Of a DNA stretch of 64,000 bases, positions 1 to 10,781 are shown piece by piece. Numbering within the stretch: the first letter of the stretch is position 1; each line of letters starts with the position of its first letter. The notes beneath the pieces are model-generated. The model made no database searches. It was not told where the DNA came from and saw only the letters and a list, made by a program, of their open reading frames with translations. The DNA is from a bacterium (lineage in GTDB: Bacteria; Bacillota; Bacilli; Lactobacillales; Streptococcaceae): NCBI GenBank assembly GCA_905221295.1, contig CAJNCP010000001.1, positions 124,001 to 188,000 on the forward strand. Direction: 5' to 3'. The position numbers and the translations under genes are program-made.

Positions 1-3000
1 GAACAACCTATACTTGGAAATCTGGAACCAATACGAATTTGTCTGCTGGTCGGCATATTTTGACAGCGGTGGTAACTTATCCAGATGGAAGTACGGATGA
101 AGTAGAGATTCCGATTGAGGTTCGCCCTCAGACACCTAGAATTGAGGAACGTTTCCTTAACGAAAAAGGTGGTCTCACAAATCAAGCGATTACGGTAGAT
201 GGAGTGACTCCAGGTGGAACTGTTACTCTTACAATTGCAGGGGAGACATTCACCAAACAAGCAACGGGGAGCTCGACTAGTGTAACCTTTACTGCAAATG
301 AGTTGAAGAAGGTATATGATCGTAATGGAGGACGACTTCCTAGTGGACCGGTGACTGCAAGTACGACAGTGGATGGTTTGGTTTCAGATACATTTAATGG
401 ACAAATCACGCCAAATCAAGCGTCAATTTCAGTAAGTAATAGCCAGTCTGCTTCAGCGAGTTCGAGTCAGTCTGCTTCAGTAAGTAATAGCCAGTCTGCC
501 TCGGTAAGCGCAAGTGAGTCAGTTTCTGTAAGCTCAAGTCAGTCTGCATCGGTAAGCTCGAGTCAATCCGCATCAGCAAGTTCGAGCCAATCGGCATCAG
601 TAAGCTCAAGCGAATCCGCATCAGTCAGCTCGAGCCAATCAGCGTCCGTAAGCTCAAGTCAGTCTGCTTCAGCAAGTGCGAGTCGATCAGCATCAGTAAG
701 CTCCAGCCAATCTGCCTCAGCCAGCGCTAGCCAGTCTGCATCGGTAAGCTCGAGTCAATCCGCATCAGTAAGTTCGAGCCAGTCAGCGTCAGTGAGTGCA
801 AGTCAGTCTGCATCAGTAAGTTCGAGCCAATCAGCGTCAGTGAGTTCGAGCCAATCCGCATCAGTCAGCTCAAGCGAATCCGCCTCAGTAAGCTCGAGTC
901 AGTCTGCTTCAGTAAGTTCGAGCCAGTCTGCCTCGGTAAGCGCAAGTGAGTCAGTTTCTGTAAGCTCAAGTCAGTCTGCATCGGTAAGCTCAAGTCAGTC
1001 TGCATCGGTCAGCTCGAGTCAGTCTGCATCGGTCAGCTCGAGTCAATCCGCATCAGCAAGTTCGAGTCAATCCGCATCAGTAAGTTCGAGCCAATCAGCG
1101 TCAGTGAGCTCAAGTCAATCCGCGTCTGTAAGCTCCAGCCAATCTGTATCTATAAGCTCGAGCCAGTCAGCGTCAGTGAGTGCAAGTCAGTCTGCATCGG
1201 TCAGCTCGAGTCAATCCGCATCAGTAAGTTCGAGCCAATCAGCGTCCGTAAGCTCAAGTCAGTCTGCATCGGTCAGCTCGAATCAATCTGCCTCAGTAAG
1301 CTCGAGCCAATCAGCGTCAGTGAGTGCAAGTCAGTCTGCTTCAGCAAGTGCGAGTCAATCAGCATCGGTGAGTTCGAGCGAATCGGCTTCAGCAAGTTCG
1401 AGTGAATCTGCATCGGTCAGCTCGAGTCAATCCGCCTCAGTAAGTTCGAGCCAATCAGCGTCCGTAAGCTCAAGTCAGTCTGCATCGGTCAGCTCGAGTC
1501 AATCTGCCTCAGTAAGCTCGAGCCAATCAGCGTCAGTGAGTGCAAGTCAGTCTGCTTCAGCAAGTGCGAGTCAATCAGCATCGGTGAGTTCGAGCGAATC
1601 GGCTTCAGCAAGTTCGAGTGAATCTGCATCGGTCAGCTCGAGTCAATCCGCCTCAGTAAGTTCGAGCCAATCAGCGTCAGTGAGCTCAAGTCAATCCGCG
1701 TCTGTAAGCTCCAGCCAATCTGTATCTATAAGCTCGAGCCAGTCAGCGTCAGTGAGTGCAAGTCAGTCTGCATCGGTCAGCTCGAGTCAATCCGCCTCAG
1801 TAAGCTCGAGCCAATCCGCCTCAGTAAGTTCGAGCCAATCAACGTCAGTGAGCTCAAGTCAATCCGCGTCTGTAAGCTCCAGCCAATCTGTATCTATAAG
1901 CTCGAGCCAGTCAGCGTCAGTGAGTGCAAGTCAGTCTGCATCGGTCAGCTCGAGTCAATCCGCCTCAGTAAGCTCGAGCCAATCCGCCTCAGTAAGTTCG
2001 AGCCAATCAACGTCAGTGAGCTCAAGTCAATCCGCGTCTGTAAGCTCCAGCCAATCTGTATCTATAAGCTCGAGCCAGTCAGCGTCAGTGAGTGCAAGTC
2101 AGTCTGCATCGGTCAGCTCGAGTCAATCCGCATCAGTAAGCACAAGTGAATCTGCCTCAGTAAGCTCAAGCCAGTCCGCCTCAGTAAGCGCTAGTCAATC
2201 AGCGTCGGCAAGTTCGAGTCAGTTAGCGTCAGTGAGCGCGAGTCAGTCTGCCTCAGTAAGCTCAAGCCAATCTGCATCAGTAAGTGCCAGTCAATCCGCT
2301 TCAGCGAGCGCAAGTCAGTCCGCTTCAGTAAGTTCAAGCGAATCCGCTTCAGTAAGCTCAAGCCAGTCCGCCTCAGTAAGCGCTAGTCAATCAGCGTCGG
2401 CAAGTTCGAGTCAGTCAGCGTCTGTAAGTTCAAGCGAATCCGCTTCAGTAAGTTCAAGCGAATCCGCTTCAGTAAGTTCGAGCCAATCAGTATCAGCGAG
2501 CGCAAGCGAATCCGCTTCAGCGAGTGCTAGCCAGTCCGCTTCAGTAAGTTCAAGCGAATCTGCTTCAGTAAGTTCGAGTCAGTCTGCCTCAGTAAGCTCC
2601 AGTCAATCCGCTTCAGTAAGCTCAAGCCAGTCTGCATCGGCAAGCACAAGTGAATCGGCTTCAGTAAGTGCTAGCCAGTCCGCTTCGGTAAGTGCTAGTC
2701 AGTCAGCGTCAACGAGTGCGAGCCAATCTGCATCATTGAGTGCTAGTCAGTCCGCTTCAGTAAGTTCAAGCGAATCGGCCTCAGTAAGCTCAAGCCAATC
2801 TGCATCAGCGAGCTCGAGTCAGTCCGCGTCAGTCAGCACTAGCCAGTCAGCCTCAGTCAGCTTGAGTCAATCAGCCTCAGTAAGCTCAAGCCAATCCGTT
2901 TCAGCAAGTGCCAGCCAATCAGCTTCAGTAAGCTCGAGTCAATCGGCTTCATTGAGTTCGAGTCAGTCAGCCTCAGTCAGCGCCAGTGAATCTGCTTCAA

Positions 3001-6000
3001 CGAGCGCAAGCCAGTCTGCGTCAGCCAGTGCTAGCCAATCCGCTTCAGTAAGCTCTAGTCAATCCGCGTCAGTCAGCACTAGCCAATCCGCTTCAGCGAG
3101 CGCAAGCCAGTCTGCTTCAGCAAGTGCGAGTCGATCAGCATCGGTGAGTTCGAGCGAATCGGCTTCAGCAAGTTCGAGTCAATCAGCGTCTGCAAGCTCC
3201 AGCCAGTCCGCATCAGTAAGCTCGAGTGAGTCTGCTTCGGTAAGCTCAAGTGAATCGGCTTCAGTAAGTGCCAGCCAGTCTGTATCTGCAAGCTCAAGCG
3301 AATCAGCTTCAGCGAGTGCTAGCCAGTCAGCTTCAGTAAGTTCAAGCGAATCGGCTTCAGTAAGCTCCAGCCAGTCAGCGTCAGTGAGTGCAAGTCAGTC
3401 TGCATCGGTAAGCTCGAGTCAATCCGCATCAGTAAGTTCGAGCCAATCAGCGTCCGTAAGCTCGAGTCAATCAGCGTCCGTAAGCTCAAGTCAGTCTGCT
3501 TCAGCAAGTGCGAGTCGATCAGCATCGGTGAGTTCGAGCGAATCGGCTTCAGCAAGTTCGAGTGAATCTGCATCGGTAAGCTCGAGTCAATCCGCATCAG
3601 TAAGCTCGAGTCAATCGGCATCTGTAAGCACAAGTGAATCCGCTTCAGTAAGTGCTAGTCGATCAGCATCTGTAAGTTCAAGTCAATCCGCCTCAGTCAG
3701 CTCCAGCCAATCAGCATCAGTAAGTGCCAGTCAATCTGTTTCTGTAAGCTCGAGTCAGTCCGCTTCAGTAAGTTCGAGCCAATCCGCCTCAGCCAGCTCG
3801 AGCCAATCTGTATCGGTGAGCTCAAGTCAATCAGCGTCAGTGAGCGCGAGCGTAAGTGCGAGTCAGTCAGCTTCAGTCAGCTCAAGCCAATCTGCATCAG
3901 TGAGCGCCAGTCAATCCGCCTCAGCGAGCGCAAGTGAGTCCGCATCAGTAAGTTCGAGCCAATCGGCTTCATTGAGCGCTAGCCAGTCCGCTTCAGCCAG
4001 CGCAAGTGAATCTGCTTCAGCAAGTTCGAGTCAGTCAGCGTCTGCAAGTTCTAGCGAATCAGCTTCATTGAGCGCTAGCCAGTCCGCATCTGCAAGTGCA
4101 AGTCAATCAGCATCAGCCAGCTCGAGCCAGTCAGTGTCTGTCAGCTCCAGTCAATCTTTCTCAGTGAGTTCGAGTGAGTCTGCTTCAGTGAGCGTAAGTG
4201 AGTCAGCATCGGTGAGTGCAAGTCAATCAGCCTCAGCAAGTTCAAGTCAGTCCGCTTCAACGAGTGCCAGTCAGTCTGCATCTGCAAGCTCAAGTCAGTC
4301 TACTTCAGTAAGCTCCAGCCAGTCTGTATCTGCAAACTCAAGCGAATCAGCTTCAGTAAGTTCGAGTCAATCAGCGTCTGCAAGCTCCAGCCAGTCCGCA
4401 TCAGTAAGCTCGAGTGAGTCTGCTTCGGTAAGCACAAGTGAATCGGCTTCAGTAAGTGCCAGCCAGTCTCTATCTGCAAGCTCAAGCGAATCAGCTTCAG
4501 CGAGTGCTAGCCAGTCCGCTTCAGTAAGTTCAAGCGAATCGGCTTCAGTAAGCTCCAGCCAGTCTGCATCAGTAAGCTCGAGTCAGTCTGCTTCGGTAAG
4601 CTCAAGTGAATCGGCTTCAGTAAGTGCCAGCCAGTCCGCTTCAGTAAGCTCCAGCGAATCCGCTTCAGTAAGCTCGAGTCAGTCTGCTTCGGTAAGCTCA
4701 AGTGAATCGGCTTCAGTAAGTGCCAGCCAGTCCGCTTCAGTAAGCTCCAGCGAATCCGCTTCAGTAAGCTCGAGTCAGTCTGCTTCGGTAAGCTCAAGTG
4801 AATCGGCTTCAGTAAGTGCCAGCCAGTCCGCTTCAGTAAGCTCCAGCGAATCCGCTTCAGTAAGTTCGAGCCAATCCGCCTCAGCAAGCTCAAGTGAATC
4901 TGCGTCAGCGAGCGCCAGCCAGTCCGCTTCAGTAAGTTCCAGCGAATCGGCATCAGTGAGCTCTAGTCAGTCCGCTTCAGCGAGTGCCAGCCAATCTGTA
5001 TCTGTAAGCACAAGTGAATCAGCTTCAGCAAGTGCCAGTCAGTCTGCATCAGTAAGTTCGAGCCAATCAGCATCGGCAAGCTCAAGTGAATCAGCCTCAG
5101 CAAGTTCAAGTCAGTCAGCATCGGTGAGTGCAAGTGAATCAGCCTCAGTGAGTTCGAGTGAGTCCGCTTCAGTGAGCTCGAGTGAATCTGCATCGGTAAG
5201 TTCCAGCCAATCTGCGTCATTGAGCGCTAGCGAATCCGCTTCATCGAGCTCCAGCCAGTCCGCATCAGTAAGCTCCAGCGAATCCGCTTCAGTAAGTTCG
5301 AGCCAATCAGCCTCAGCAAGCTCAAGTGAATCTGCGTCAGCGAGCGCCAGCCAGTCCGCTTCAGTAAGTTCAAGCGAATCGGCATCAGTGAGCGCCAGTC
5401 AATCCGCCTCAGCGAGCGCAAGTGAGTCCGCATCAGTAAGCTCGAGTGAGTCCGCATCGGTGAGCTCAAGTCAATCTACATCAGCGAGCGCAAGTGAGTC
5501 CGCTTCAGCTAGCTCGAGTCAGTCAGCTTCATTGAGTGCTAGTCAATCGGCTTCATTGAGCGCTAGCCAGTCTGCATCAGCCAGCTCAAGCCAGTCAGCG
5601 TCTGCAAGCTCTAGCGAATCAGCTTCATTGAGCGCTAGCCAGTCCGCTTCAGTAAGTTCAAGCGAATCGGCCTCAGCAAGTGCCAACCAGTCCGCTTCGG
5701 CAAGCTCCAGCCAATCGGCATCTGTAAGCTCAAGTGAATCAGCTTCAGTCAGCTCGAGTCAGTCAGCATCGGTGAGTGCCAGCCAATCGGCTTCAGTAAG
5801 TTCGAGTCAATCAGCGTCTGTAAGTTCAAGTCAGTCAGCGTCCGTAAGTTCAAGCGAATCGGTTTCAGTCAGCTCAAGTCAGTCCGCATCAGCGAGCGCA
5901 AGCCAATCAGCCTCAGTAAGTTCGAGTGAGTCTGCTTCGGTGAGCGTAAGTGAGTCGGCCTCAGCGAGCGCAAGCGAATCAGCTTCAGCGAGTGCTAGCC

Positions 6001-6779
6001 AGTCCGCCTCAGTAAGCGCTAGTCAATCTGCGTCGGCAAGTTCGAGTCAGTCTGTCTCAGCAAGCGCTAGCCAATCAGCATCAGTAAGTGCTAGCCAGTC
6101 CGCCTCAGTCAGCTCAAGTCAATCCGCTTCAGCCAGCTCGAGCCAGTCAGCCTCAGTCAGCTCAAGTGAATCGGCTTCAGTCAGCTCAAGTCAATCTGCA
6201 TCGGTAAGCTCCAGCCAATCAGCTTCAACAAGTACTTCAACTTCTGCAAGTATGCTAGCAGACGAGTTGGCGTTGGAAAGTGCTTCGATCTCAACAAGTA
6301 CTTCATTGAGCGAATCTACTTCAACGAGCGCATCACTCTCAGCTAGCATGTTAGCCAGTGAATCGGCTCTAACAAGTGCCTCGATCTCAGCAAGTACATC
6401 AGTGAGCGAATCTACTTCAACGAGCGCATCACTCTCAGCTAGCATGTTAGCCAGTGAATCGACTCTAGCAAGTACTTCGGTTTCAGCAAGTGTGTCAGTG
6501 AGCGAGTCTACGTCGATTAGCGCTAGTCTTTCGACTTCAGATTCTATTAGTAGTTCTGCGTCAGCAAGTGCTCTGGTATCTACTTCAACAAGCACCTCTC
6601 TCTCAATGGCAAACATTGCAAGCCAAGGTCAATCCGCTTCAAGCAAGCCAAAACAAGTCTTGCCAAATACAGGAGCGTCGACTTCAGTAGCGTCTGCTTT
6701 ATTGGGAGCATTGGCAGCTGTGACAGGTATCGGTCTTCTTGCCAAGAAGAGTCAGAATGACGATCAAGAAAGTCATTGA
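1..6779 (+). CDS. Serine-rich repeat adhesin, LPXTG-anchored (5' partial)
   Basis: This is the C-terminal part of a giant serine-rich repeat surface glycoprotein (PsrP/Fap1/GspB family), exported by the accessory Sec system encoded just downstream. The reading frame is open to base 3, so the true start, signal peptide and most of the binding region lie upstream of the window; the TTG at 39 is not a real start. The first ~125 residues are an ordered beta-rich region containing a YPDG motif like Rib/alpha-type surface domains. Then come about 1,950 residues of 8-residue [12 protein letters not shown] units, a more varied S/T/A-rich stretch with 32-residue repeats, and a sorting signal: LPNTG (6660-6674), a hydrophobic segment and a charged tail. 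It is expected to be heavily O-glycosylated and sortase A-anchored. One 4-residue phase slip of the 8-residue register is seen near 3840-3860. Confidence 0.95.
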   Translation, partial: TTYTWKSGTNTNLSAGRHILTAVVTYPDGSTDEVEIPIEVRPQTPRIEERFLNEKGGLTNQAITVDGVTPGGTVTLTIAGETFTKQATGSSTSVTFTANELKKVYDRNGGRLPSGPVTASTTVDGLVSDTFNGQITPNQASISVSNSQSASASSSQSASVSNSQSASVSASESVSVSSSQSASVSSSQSASASSSQSASVSSSESASVSSSQSASVSSSQSASASASRSASVSSSQSASASASQSASVSSSQSASVSSSQSASVSASQSASVSSSQSASVSSSQSASVSSSESASVSSSQSASVSSSQSASVSASESVSVSSSQSASVSSSQSASVSSSQSASVSSSQSASASSSQSASVSSSQSASVSSSQSASVSSSQSVSISSSQSASVSASQSASVSSSQSASVSSSQSASVSSSQSASVSSNQSASVSSSQSASVSASQSASASASQSASVSSSESASASSSESASVSSSQSASVSSSQSASVSSSQSASVSSSQSASVSSSQSASVSASQSASASASQSASVSSSESASASSSESASVSSSQSASVSSSQSASVSSSQSASVSSSQSVSISSSQSASVSASQSASVSSSQSASVSSSQSASVSSSQSTSVSSSQSASVSSSQSVSISSSQSASVSASQSASVSSSQSASVSSSQSASVSSSQSTSVSSSQSASVSSSQSVSISSSQSASVSASQSASVSSSQSASVSTSESASVSSSQSASVSASQSASASSSQLASVSASQSASVSSSQSASVSASQSASASASQSASVSSSESASVSSSQSASVSASQSASASSSQSASVSSSESASVSSSESASVSSSQSVSASASESASASASQSASVSSSESASVSSSQSASVSSSQSASVSSSQSASASTSESASVSASQSASVSASQSASTSASQSASLSASQSASVSSSESASVSSSQSASASSSQSASVSTSQSASVSLSQSASVSSSQSVSASASQSASVSSSQSASLSSSQSASVSASESASTSASQSASASASQSASVSSSQSASVSTSQSASASASQSASASASRSASVSSSESASASSSQSASASSSQSASVSSSESASVSSSESASVSASQSVSASSSESASASASQSASVSSSESASVSSSQSASVSASQSASVSSSQSASVSSSQSASVSSSQSASVSSSQSASASASRSASVSSSESASASSSESASVSSSQSASVSSSQSASVSTSESASVSASRSASVSSSQSASVSSSQSASVSASQSVSVSSSQSASVSSSQSASASSSQSVSVSSSQSASVSASVSASQSASVSSSQSASVSASQSASASASESASVSSSQSASLSASQSASASASESASASSSQSASASSSESASLSASQSASASASQSASASSSQSVSVSSSQSFSVSSSESASVSVSESASVSASQSASASSSQSASTSASQSASASSSQSTSVSSSQSVSANSSESASVSSSQSASASSSQSASVSSSESASVSTSESASVSASQSLSASSSESASASASQSASVSSSESASVSSSQSASVSSSQSASVSSSESASVSASQSASVSSSESASVSSSQSASVSSSESASVSASQSASVSSSESASVSSSQSASVSSSESASVSASQSASVSSSESASVSSSQSASASSSESASASASQSASVSSSESASVSSSQSASASASQSVSVSTSESASASASQSASVSSSQSASASSSESASASSSQSASVSASESASVSSSESASVSSSESASVSSSQSASLSASESASSSSSQSASVSSSESASVSSSQSASASSSESASASASQSASVSSSESASVSASQSASASASESASVSSSESASVSSSQSTSASASESASASSSQSASLSASQSASLSASQSASASSSQSASASSSESASLSASQSASVSSSESASASANQSASASSSQSASVSSSESASVSSSQSASVSASQSASVSSSQSASVSSSQSASVSSSESVSVSSSQSASASASQSASVSSSESASVSVSESASASASESASASASQSASVSASQSASASSSQSVSASASQSASVSASQSASVSSSQSASASSSQSASVSSSESASVSSSQSASVSSSQSASTSTSTSASMLADELALESASISTSTSLSESTSTSASLSASMLASESALTSASISASTSVSESTSTSASLSASMLASESTLASTSVSASVSVSESTSISASLSTSDSISSSASASALVSTSTSTSLSMANIASQGQSASSKPKQVLPNTGASTSVASALLGALAAVTGIGLLAKKSQNDDQESH
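1241..2130 (+). repeat. Higher-order tandem repeats, 216 bp x2 then 168 bp x2.7
   Basis: Within the serine-rich region, bases 1241-1456 and 1457-1672 are near-identical copies of a 216-bp (9 x 24) block. They are followed without a gap by copies of a 168-bp (7 x 24) block beginning at 1673, 1841 and 2009, the last one breaking down near 2130. A further related copy begins near 1097. The near-identity at synonymous sites shows recent duplication by slippage or unequal recombination. Confidence 0.85.
4601..4880 (+). repeat. 96-bp tandem repeat x3 in the adhesin
   Basis: Three copies of a 96-bp (4 x 24) block start at 4601, 4697 and 4793; the third diverges after about 4860. Each codes for 32 residues alternating SSSE, SASQ, SSSE and SSSQ units. 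Confidence 0.8.
6241..6530 (+). repeat. Pre-anchor 32-residue repeats
   Basis: Just before the cell-wall anchor the 8-residue register is replaced by imperfect 96-bp repeats coding for S/T-rich units, each carrying an S-M-L-A-x-E motif. The near-identical part recurs at about 6307 and 6403. The hydrophobic Met-Leu pair distinguishes these units from the glycosylated repeats, so they are probably a wall-spanning segment. Confidence 0.7.
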
Positions 6780-6814
6780 TAAGATATAAAAATCAATGAA
6801 TAAATAGTGAAATG

Positions 6815-6852
6815 AAAAACCTTTGAAAACATGATTTTTCAAAGGTTTTTTC
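6815..6852 (+). terminator. Rho-independent terminator of the adhesin gene
   Basis: Inverted repeat AAAACCTTTGAAAA / TTTTTCAAAGGTTTT with a five-base loop and a T-run, 35 bp after the adhesin stop codon. It separates adhesin transcription from the downstream secretion operon. Confidence 0.85.
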
Positions 6853-6885
6853 TATATGTGAGAAGGGGAAAATCCTCTTTTGAGT

Positions 6886-6914
6886 TTGAAATAAACTAGG
6901 GGAAAAGGTATAAT
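6886..6914 (+). promoter_or_regulatory. Promoter of the glycosyltransferase/accessory Sec operon
   Basis: TTGAAA at 6886-6891 and TATAAT at 6909-6914 are separated by 17 bp: a near-consensus sigma-A promoter placed after the adhesin terminator and 85 bp before the first glycosyltransferase start. Confidence 0.75.
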
Positions 6915-6998
6915 AGGAAGGTGAGATAATCATCGAAAAAATCAGAATTATAGTAGTAGAAAAGTAGCCAAAAGAATGTGAAAAGAAAAGGGGACAAA

Positions 6999-8225
6999 AT
7001 GAAAAAAGAGCTTCAAAAAGCCATTGTACTCGGTGGTGATAATGCTTATATGGACAAGATTGAGACAACAATCAAGTCAATCTGTGCCCATAACCGAGCA
7101 GTGACTTTTTATGTTTTCAATGATGATTTGCCATCAGAATGGTTTCAGCTCATGGAGAGACGTCTAGAGCCTCTAGCCTCAAAAATCGTCAATGTCAAGG
7201 TTAGTCATCAAGGTTTGAAAGAGTATAGTTTGCCACTAGCCCACCTAAGTTATGCAACTTTCTTTCGTTATTTTATTCCTCAGTTTGTCAGCGAAGACTT
7301 AGCCTTGTACCTGGATTCGGATATCATCGTTAAATCAGACCTGGATCAACTCTTTTTAGAAGACATGGAAGACTGGCCAGTAGCTGCTGTAGCAGATGCT
7401 CTAGTTCCTAGCACTTTTAATGCAGGTGTCTTGCTGATTAATGTGGCTCTCTGGCGTCAAGAAAAGGTGACGGAGCACTTGTTGAGTTTGACAGACCAAC
7501 TGCATAACCAAGTTTTTGGTGATCAGGGCGTGTTAAATCACCTCTTTGAAGGTCGTTGGAAATCGCTGCCAGCTACCTATAATTTTATGGTTGGTATGGA
7601 TACAGTGGCTCGAAATTACCAGATGGATTCTTGGTATAGGGATTCTCTTGCTACTGAGAAGACAGCCAAGATTATCCATTATACAGGGGACAAGCCTTGG
7701 TACCAAATCAACCTCAACCGTTTCAGGGAGGACTGGTGGTTTTACTACGGACTAGAGTGGTCTGATATTGTCATGAAAAAATGTGATTTCCATAAAGGAT
7801 TGGCATCTTTAGTTCAAGCTCCCCAGTATGCGACCGCAATTTTTACCAATACGTGTCACATAGAGAGAATCGAACACCTGATCCAAGAATTGCCCGATGT
7901 AGAGTTCTCTATCCTAGCTCATACCAATTTTGCGCCGGAAATCATGAACTTACAATCACATCTGAATGTACGCCTCTATCCTTACTTTAATCCCATGAAT
8001 GTCAGAAAAGTCTTAGAAAAGATTGACTTTTACCTGGACATCAATCATGAGGATGAAATTGCAAACATTATCCAAGAGGTGCAGCAAAGAGAAATCCCTA
8101 TATTTGCTTTTGAAACCACTAGTCATGACTCGAGTGGTTACAGTCATGTCTACTTACCAGCAGCCGTAGATCAAATGATCGAGTCTATCCGCACGCTTTT
8201 GGAATCAAAGAAGCAGTCGTTCTAA
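6999..8225 (+). CDS. Glycosyltransferase family 8-type, SRRP glycan extension
   Basis: A 408-residue two-part glycosyltransferase. The N-terminal ~270 residues are a GT8-type GT-A domain with the metal-binding YLDSD motif near residue 105, followed by the FNAGVLLINV motif typical of GT8. The C-terminal part resembles the second domain found in SRRP-locus enzymes such as Gly or GalT. The start is set at ATG 6999 because it has an AAAGGGG ribosome site; the upstream in-frame codon at 6978 has none. First gene of the operon. It probably adds a hexose to O-GlcNAc on the adhesin in the cytoplasm; donor and linkage cannot be read from the sequence. It shares its architecture with the next gene, so the two are paralogues. 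Confidence 0.85.
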   Translation: MKKELQKAIVLGGDNAYMDKIETTIKSICAHNRAVTFYVFNDDLPSEWFQLMERRLEPLASKIVNVKVSHQGLKEYSLPLAHLSYATFFRYFIPQFVSEDLALYLDSDIIVKSDLDQLFLEDMEDWPVAAVADALVPSTFNAGVLLINVALWRQEKVTEHLLSLTDQLHNQVFGDQGVLNHLFEGRWKSLPATYNFMVGMDTVARNYQMDSWYRDSLATEKTAKIIHYTGDKPWYQINLNRFREDWWFYYGLEWSDIVMKKCDFHKGLASLVQAPQYATAIFTNTCHIERIEHLIQELPDVEFSILAHTNFAPEIMNLQSHLNVRLYPYFNPMNVRKVLEKIDFYLDINHEDEIANIIQEVQQREIPIFAFETTSHDSSGYSHVYLPAAVDQMIESIRTLLESKKQSF

Positions 8226-8240
8226 ACTGAAGGAAACTAA

Positions 8241-9482
8241 ATGAAAAAAACAATTGTTCTCGCAGGAGATTATGCCTATATTCGTCAGATTGAAACAGCA
8301 CTCAAATCTCTCTGCTACCATAATAGCCATGTCAAGGTCTATATCTTTAACCAGGATATTCCCCAGGAATGGTTCCGTGCTCTCAGACCGATAGTAGAGC
8401 AAATGGGCGGTGAGTTAGTGGATGTCAAGATGCTTGGCGCCCAGTTTCAGATGAATTGGAGCAACAAACTGCCCCATATCAATCACATGACCTTTGCCCG
8501 TTACTTTATCCCTGATTTTGTCGAAGAGGACAAGGTTCTTTACTTGGACAGTGATTTGGTAGTAACGGCTGATCTGACGGATCTCTTTGAAATGGACTTG
8601 GGAGAAAACTACCTAGCTGCTGCACCATCTTGTTTTGGAGTTGGAGTTGGCTTTAATGCAGGTGTACTCTTGATCAATAACAAAAAATGGCGAGCAGAAG
8701 CTGTGAGACAAGAGCTAGTTGAGCTGACGGAGCGGGAACACCAACATGTGAGTGAGGGAGACCAGTCCATCCTCAATATGCTCTTTCATGACAGCTACAC
8801 TCCTCTGGATCAGAACTATAATTTCCAGATTGGTTTTGACAGTGGTGCTGCCTCACATGGACATGAATTTATCTTCCAGATTCCCCTAGAGCCCCTGCCA
8901 GCTATCTTGCATTTCCTCTCTCAGGACAAACCGTGGAATACTCATTCGGTTGGGCGTTTGCGTGAGGTTTGGTGGCACTATCATCTGATGGAGTGGTCTG
9001 CCATTACTGAAAAATGGCGCCAGGAAGGAATTGACTATCCAGTCACAGTCTATCAGCCAGCTATGTCTTGTGTTAATTTGACCAATTCCTGGCATCTTGA
9101 GAAAATCGACTATCTGGTTCAAGCCTTGCCAGAGGTGCATTTCTACATTGCAGCCTATACAACGATGGCACCGGAACTCATGCTCTTGTCACGTTTTGAA
9201 AATGTGACCCTCTATCCCAACACCTTCCCTCTCTTGGTTGAGAAACTGATCCAGCAGACAGATGTCTATCTTGATATTAACCACGATGACAAGTTGAGTG
9301 TTGTTTATGACTATATTTCACGCTTTGAGAAACCGATCTTGACTTTTGAAAATACCCAGTCGCGGGAACTACCTGAAAGTGCCTATGCGGGTATTTTCTC
9401 AGCAGAAAGACCGGAAGAAATGGTAGCAGCTCTGACAGCTTATCTGGACGAAAAACTCACGAAAACTGAGATAGAGATTTGA
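8241..9482 (+). CDS. Glycosyltransferase family 8-type, SRRP glycan extension (paralogue)
   Basis: A 413-residue paralogue of the preceding gene with the same two-part build. It starts MKKTIVLAGDYAYIRQIE, has a YLDSD motif near residue 100 and a GFNAGVLLIN motif, and its C-terminal half matches the upstream gene in pattern (CVNLTNSWHLEKIDYLVQ versus a similar block there). It begins 15 bp after the previous stop with a GGAAA ribosome site. It probably acts sequentially with its neighbour to extend the adhesin glycan. Specificity is unknown. Confidence 0.85.
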   Translation: MKKTIVLAGDYAYIRQIETALKSLCYHNSHVKVYIFNQDIPQEWFRALRPIVEQMGGELVDVKMLGAQFQMNWSNKLPHINHMTFARYFIPDFVEEDKVLYLDSDLVVTADLTDLFEMDLGENYLAAAPSCFGVGVGFNAGVLLINNKKWRAEAVRQELVELTEREHQHVSEGDQSILNMLFHDSYTPLDQNYNFQIGFDSGAASHGHEFIFQIPLEPLPAILHFLSQDKPWNTHSVGRLREVWWHYHLMEWSAITEKWRQEGIDYPVTVYQPAMSCVNLTNSWHLEKIDYLVQALPEVHFYIAAYTTMAPELMLLSRFENVTLYPNTFPLLVEKLIQQTDVYLDINHDDKLSVVYDYISRFEKPILTFENTQSRELPESAYAGIFSAERPEEMVAALTAYLDEKLTKTEIEI

Positions 9483-9554
9483 ATGTGCTAAGATAAAAAG
9501 GCTGGATTGGCCCCGTGTGACAGGACAGAAAGCTAAAAAGAAAAGGAGGAGCCA

Positions 9555-10772
9555 GTGAAAGAATTTCGTTCATCGATAGCGGTAAAAAAAGGGATGCACA
9601 CCATGTTTTTGCTCTTTATTTATGTGCTCGGGAGTCGTCTGGCTCTTCCTTTTGTTGACCTCAATAGTCGGGATTTTCTCGGAGGAAGCGCAGCCTATCT
9701 GGACTTTTCAGTAGCCTTAACCGGTGGAAATCTTCGCAGCCTCTCTCTCTTTTCCATCGGGCTTTCACCTTGGATGTCAGCTATGATCTTGTGGCAGATG
9801 TTTTCCTTTTCAAAGAAACTGGGCTTAAACTCGGTTTCTTCGGAAGTCCAAGATAGACGGAAAATGTACTTGACGTTAGGAATTGCCTTGATTCAGGCTT
9901 TGGCCTTGACTACAAACCTTCCTGTCCAAGCTCCCTACAATCCCTTCTTGGTCTTTCTCCTCAATACCAGCCTTTTGATTGCGGGGACCTTCTTCTTAGT
10001 TTGGCTGTCAGATATCAATGCGTCTATCGGAGTTGGAGGACCTGTCGTCATTTTATTGGCAAGTATGGTGGCTTCACTCCCTCAGGACATCATCCAATCA
10101 ATCCAAGTTCATAAGATCTCCCCTTGGCTGCTTTTCCTATTGGTAGTGCTTGGTGTCCTCTTTACCTATCTAGTCGTTCTCTTTTATAGAGCTAGATACC
10201 GCATCCCTATCAATAAAATCGGGCTCCATTCTCGCTTTAAACGCTATTCTTATCTGGAAATCATGCTCAATCCTGCTGGTGGCATGCCTTATATGTATGT
10301 GATGAGTCTCATGGGCTTGCCTTCTTATCTCTTGCTCTTGCTTCACCATCTGGACAAGGGCAATCCGCTCTACCCTACCCTACTGGAGCAGTATGCGATG
10401 GGGAAACCCTTGTGGATATACGCTTATATCCTTATCCTCTTTGTCTTTAGCATTGCCTTTGCCTTTGTCAATGTGAGTGGTCAACAGATCGCAGATCGGA
10501 TGAAGCAATCAGGAGATTACATCTACGGGGTCTATCCTGGTGAGGATACCAGTCGCTTTATCAATCGCTTGGTTCTCCGATTTGCTCTGATAGGTGCAGT
10601 CTTTAACGTTACCTTGGCTGGACTTCCGATCTTGTTTGTCTTGAAGGATGAGAGTCTGTTCAAAGTCAGCATGATTCCCGGACTCTTTTTAATTTTGAGT
10701 GGTATGCTCTTTACGATTCATGATGAACTGCAAGCGCTCAGACTAAATGAAAGGTATCGGCCACTATTGTAG
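9555..10772 (+). CDS. secY2: Accessory Sec translocase channel SecY2
   Basis: A 405-residue polytopic membrane protein, shorter than housekeeping SecY (about 430), with roughly ten hydrophobic segments. It forms the dedicated channel for the glycosylated adhesin. The start is GTG 9555, supported by AGGAGG at 9545-9550; there is no better ATG. It is followed by asp1 with only a 9-bp gap. Family assignment rests on the overall pattern and on its place upstream of asp1-asp2-asp3-secA2. Confidence 0.92.
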   Translation: MKEFRSSIAVKKGMHTMFLLFIYVLGSRLALPFVDLNSRDFLGGSAAYLDFSVALTGGNLRSLSLFSIGLSPWMSAMILWQMFSFSKKLGLNSVSSEVQDRRKMYLTLGIALIQALALTTNLPVQAPYNPFLVFLLNTSLLIAGTFFLVWLSDINASIGVGGPVVILLASMVASLPQDIIQSIQVHKISPWLLFLLVVLGVLFTYLVVLFYRARYRIPINKIGLHSRFKRYSYLEIMLNPAGGMPYMYVMSLMGLPSYLLLLLHHLDKGNPLYPTLLEQYAMGKPLWIYAYILILFVFSIAFAFVNVSGQQIADRMKQSGDYIYGVYPGEDTSRFINRLVLRFALIGAVFNVTLAGLPILFVLKDESLFKVSMIPGLFLILSGMLFTIHDELQALRLNERYRPLL

Positions 10773-10781
10773 GAGGTTTTG

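Larger units (their letters stand above)
420..6236 (+). repeat. Serine-rich repeat region, 24-bp units
   Basis: About 240 tandem copies of a 24-bp unit coding for S-A-S-(V/A)-S-(S/A)-S-(Q/E). Synonymous codons vary strongly between units (tcn and agy serine codons mixed), while the protein pattern is almost constant. The region is the O-glycosylation substrate in this family. Confidence 0.95.

Noticed and set aside
420..6236. Possible CRISPR array because of regular short repeats
   Set aside because: Units are contiguous 24-bp coding repeats with no unique spacers, and the frame is open throughout.
406..6616. Several 60-148 codon open frames in other frames and on the minus strand inside the adhesin repeats
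   Set aside because: They are by-products of the 24-bp repeat, which lacks stops in several frames; their products are low-complexity and have no ribosome sites.
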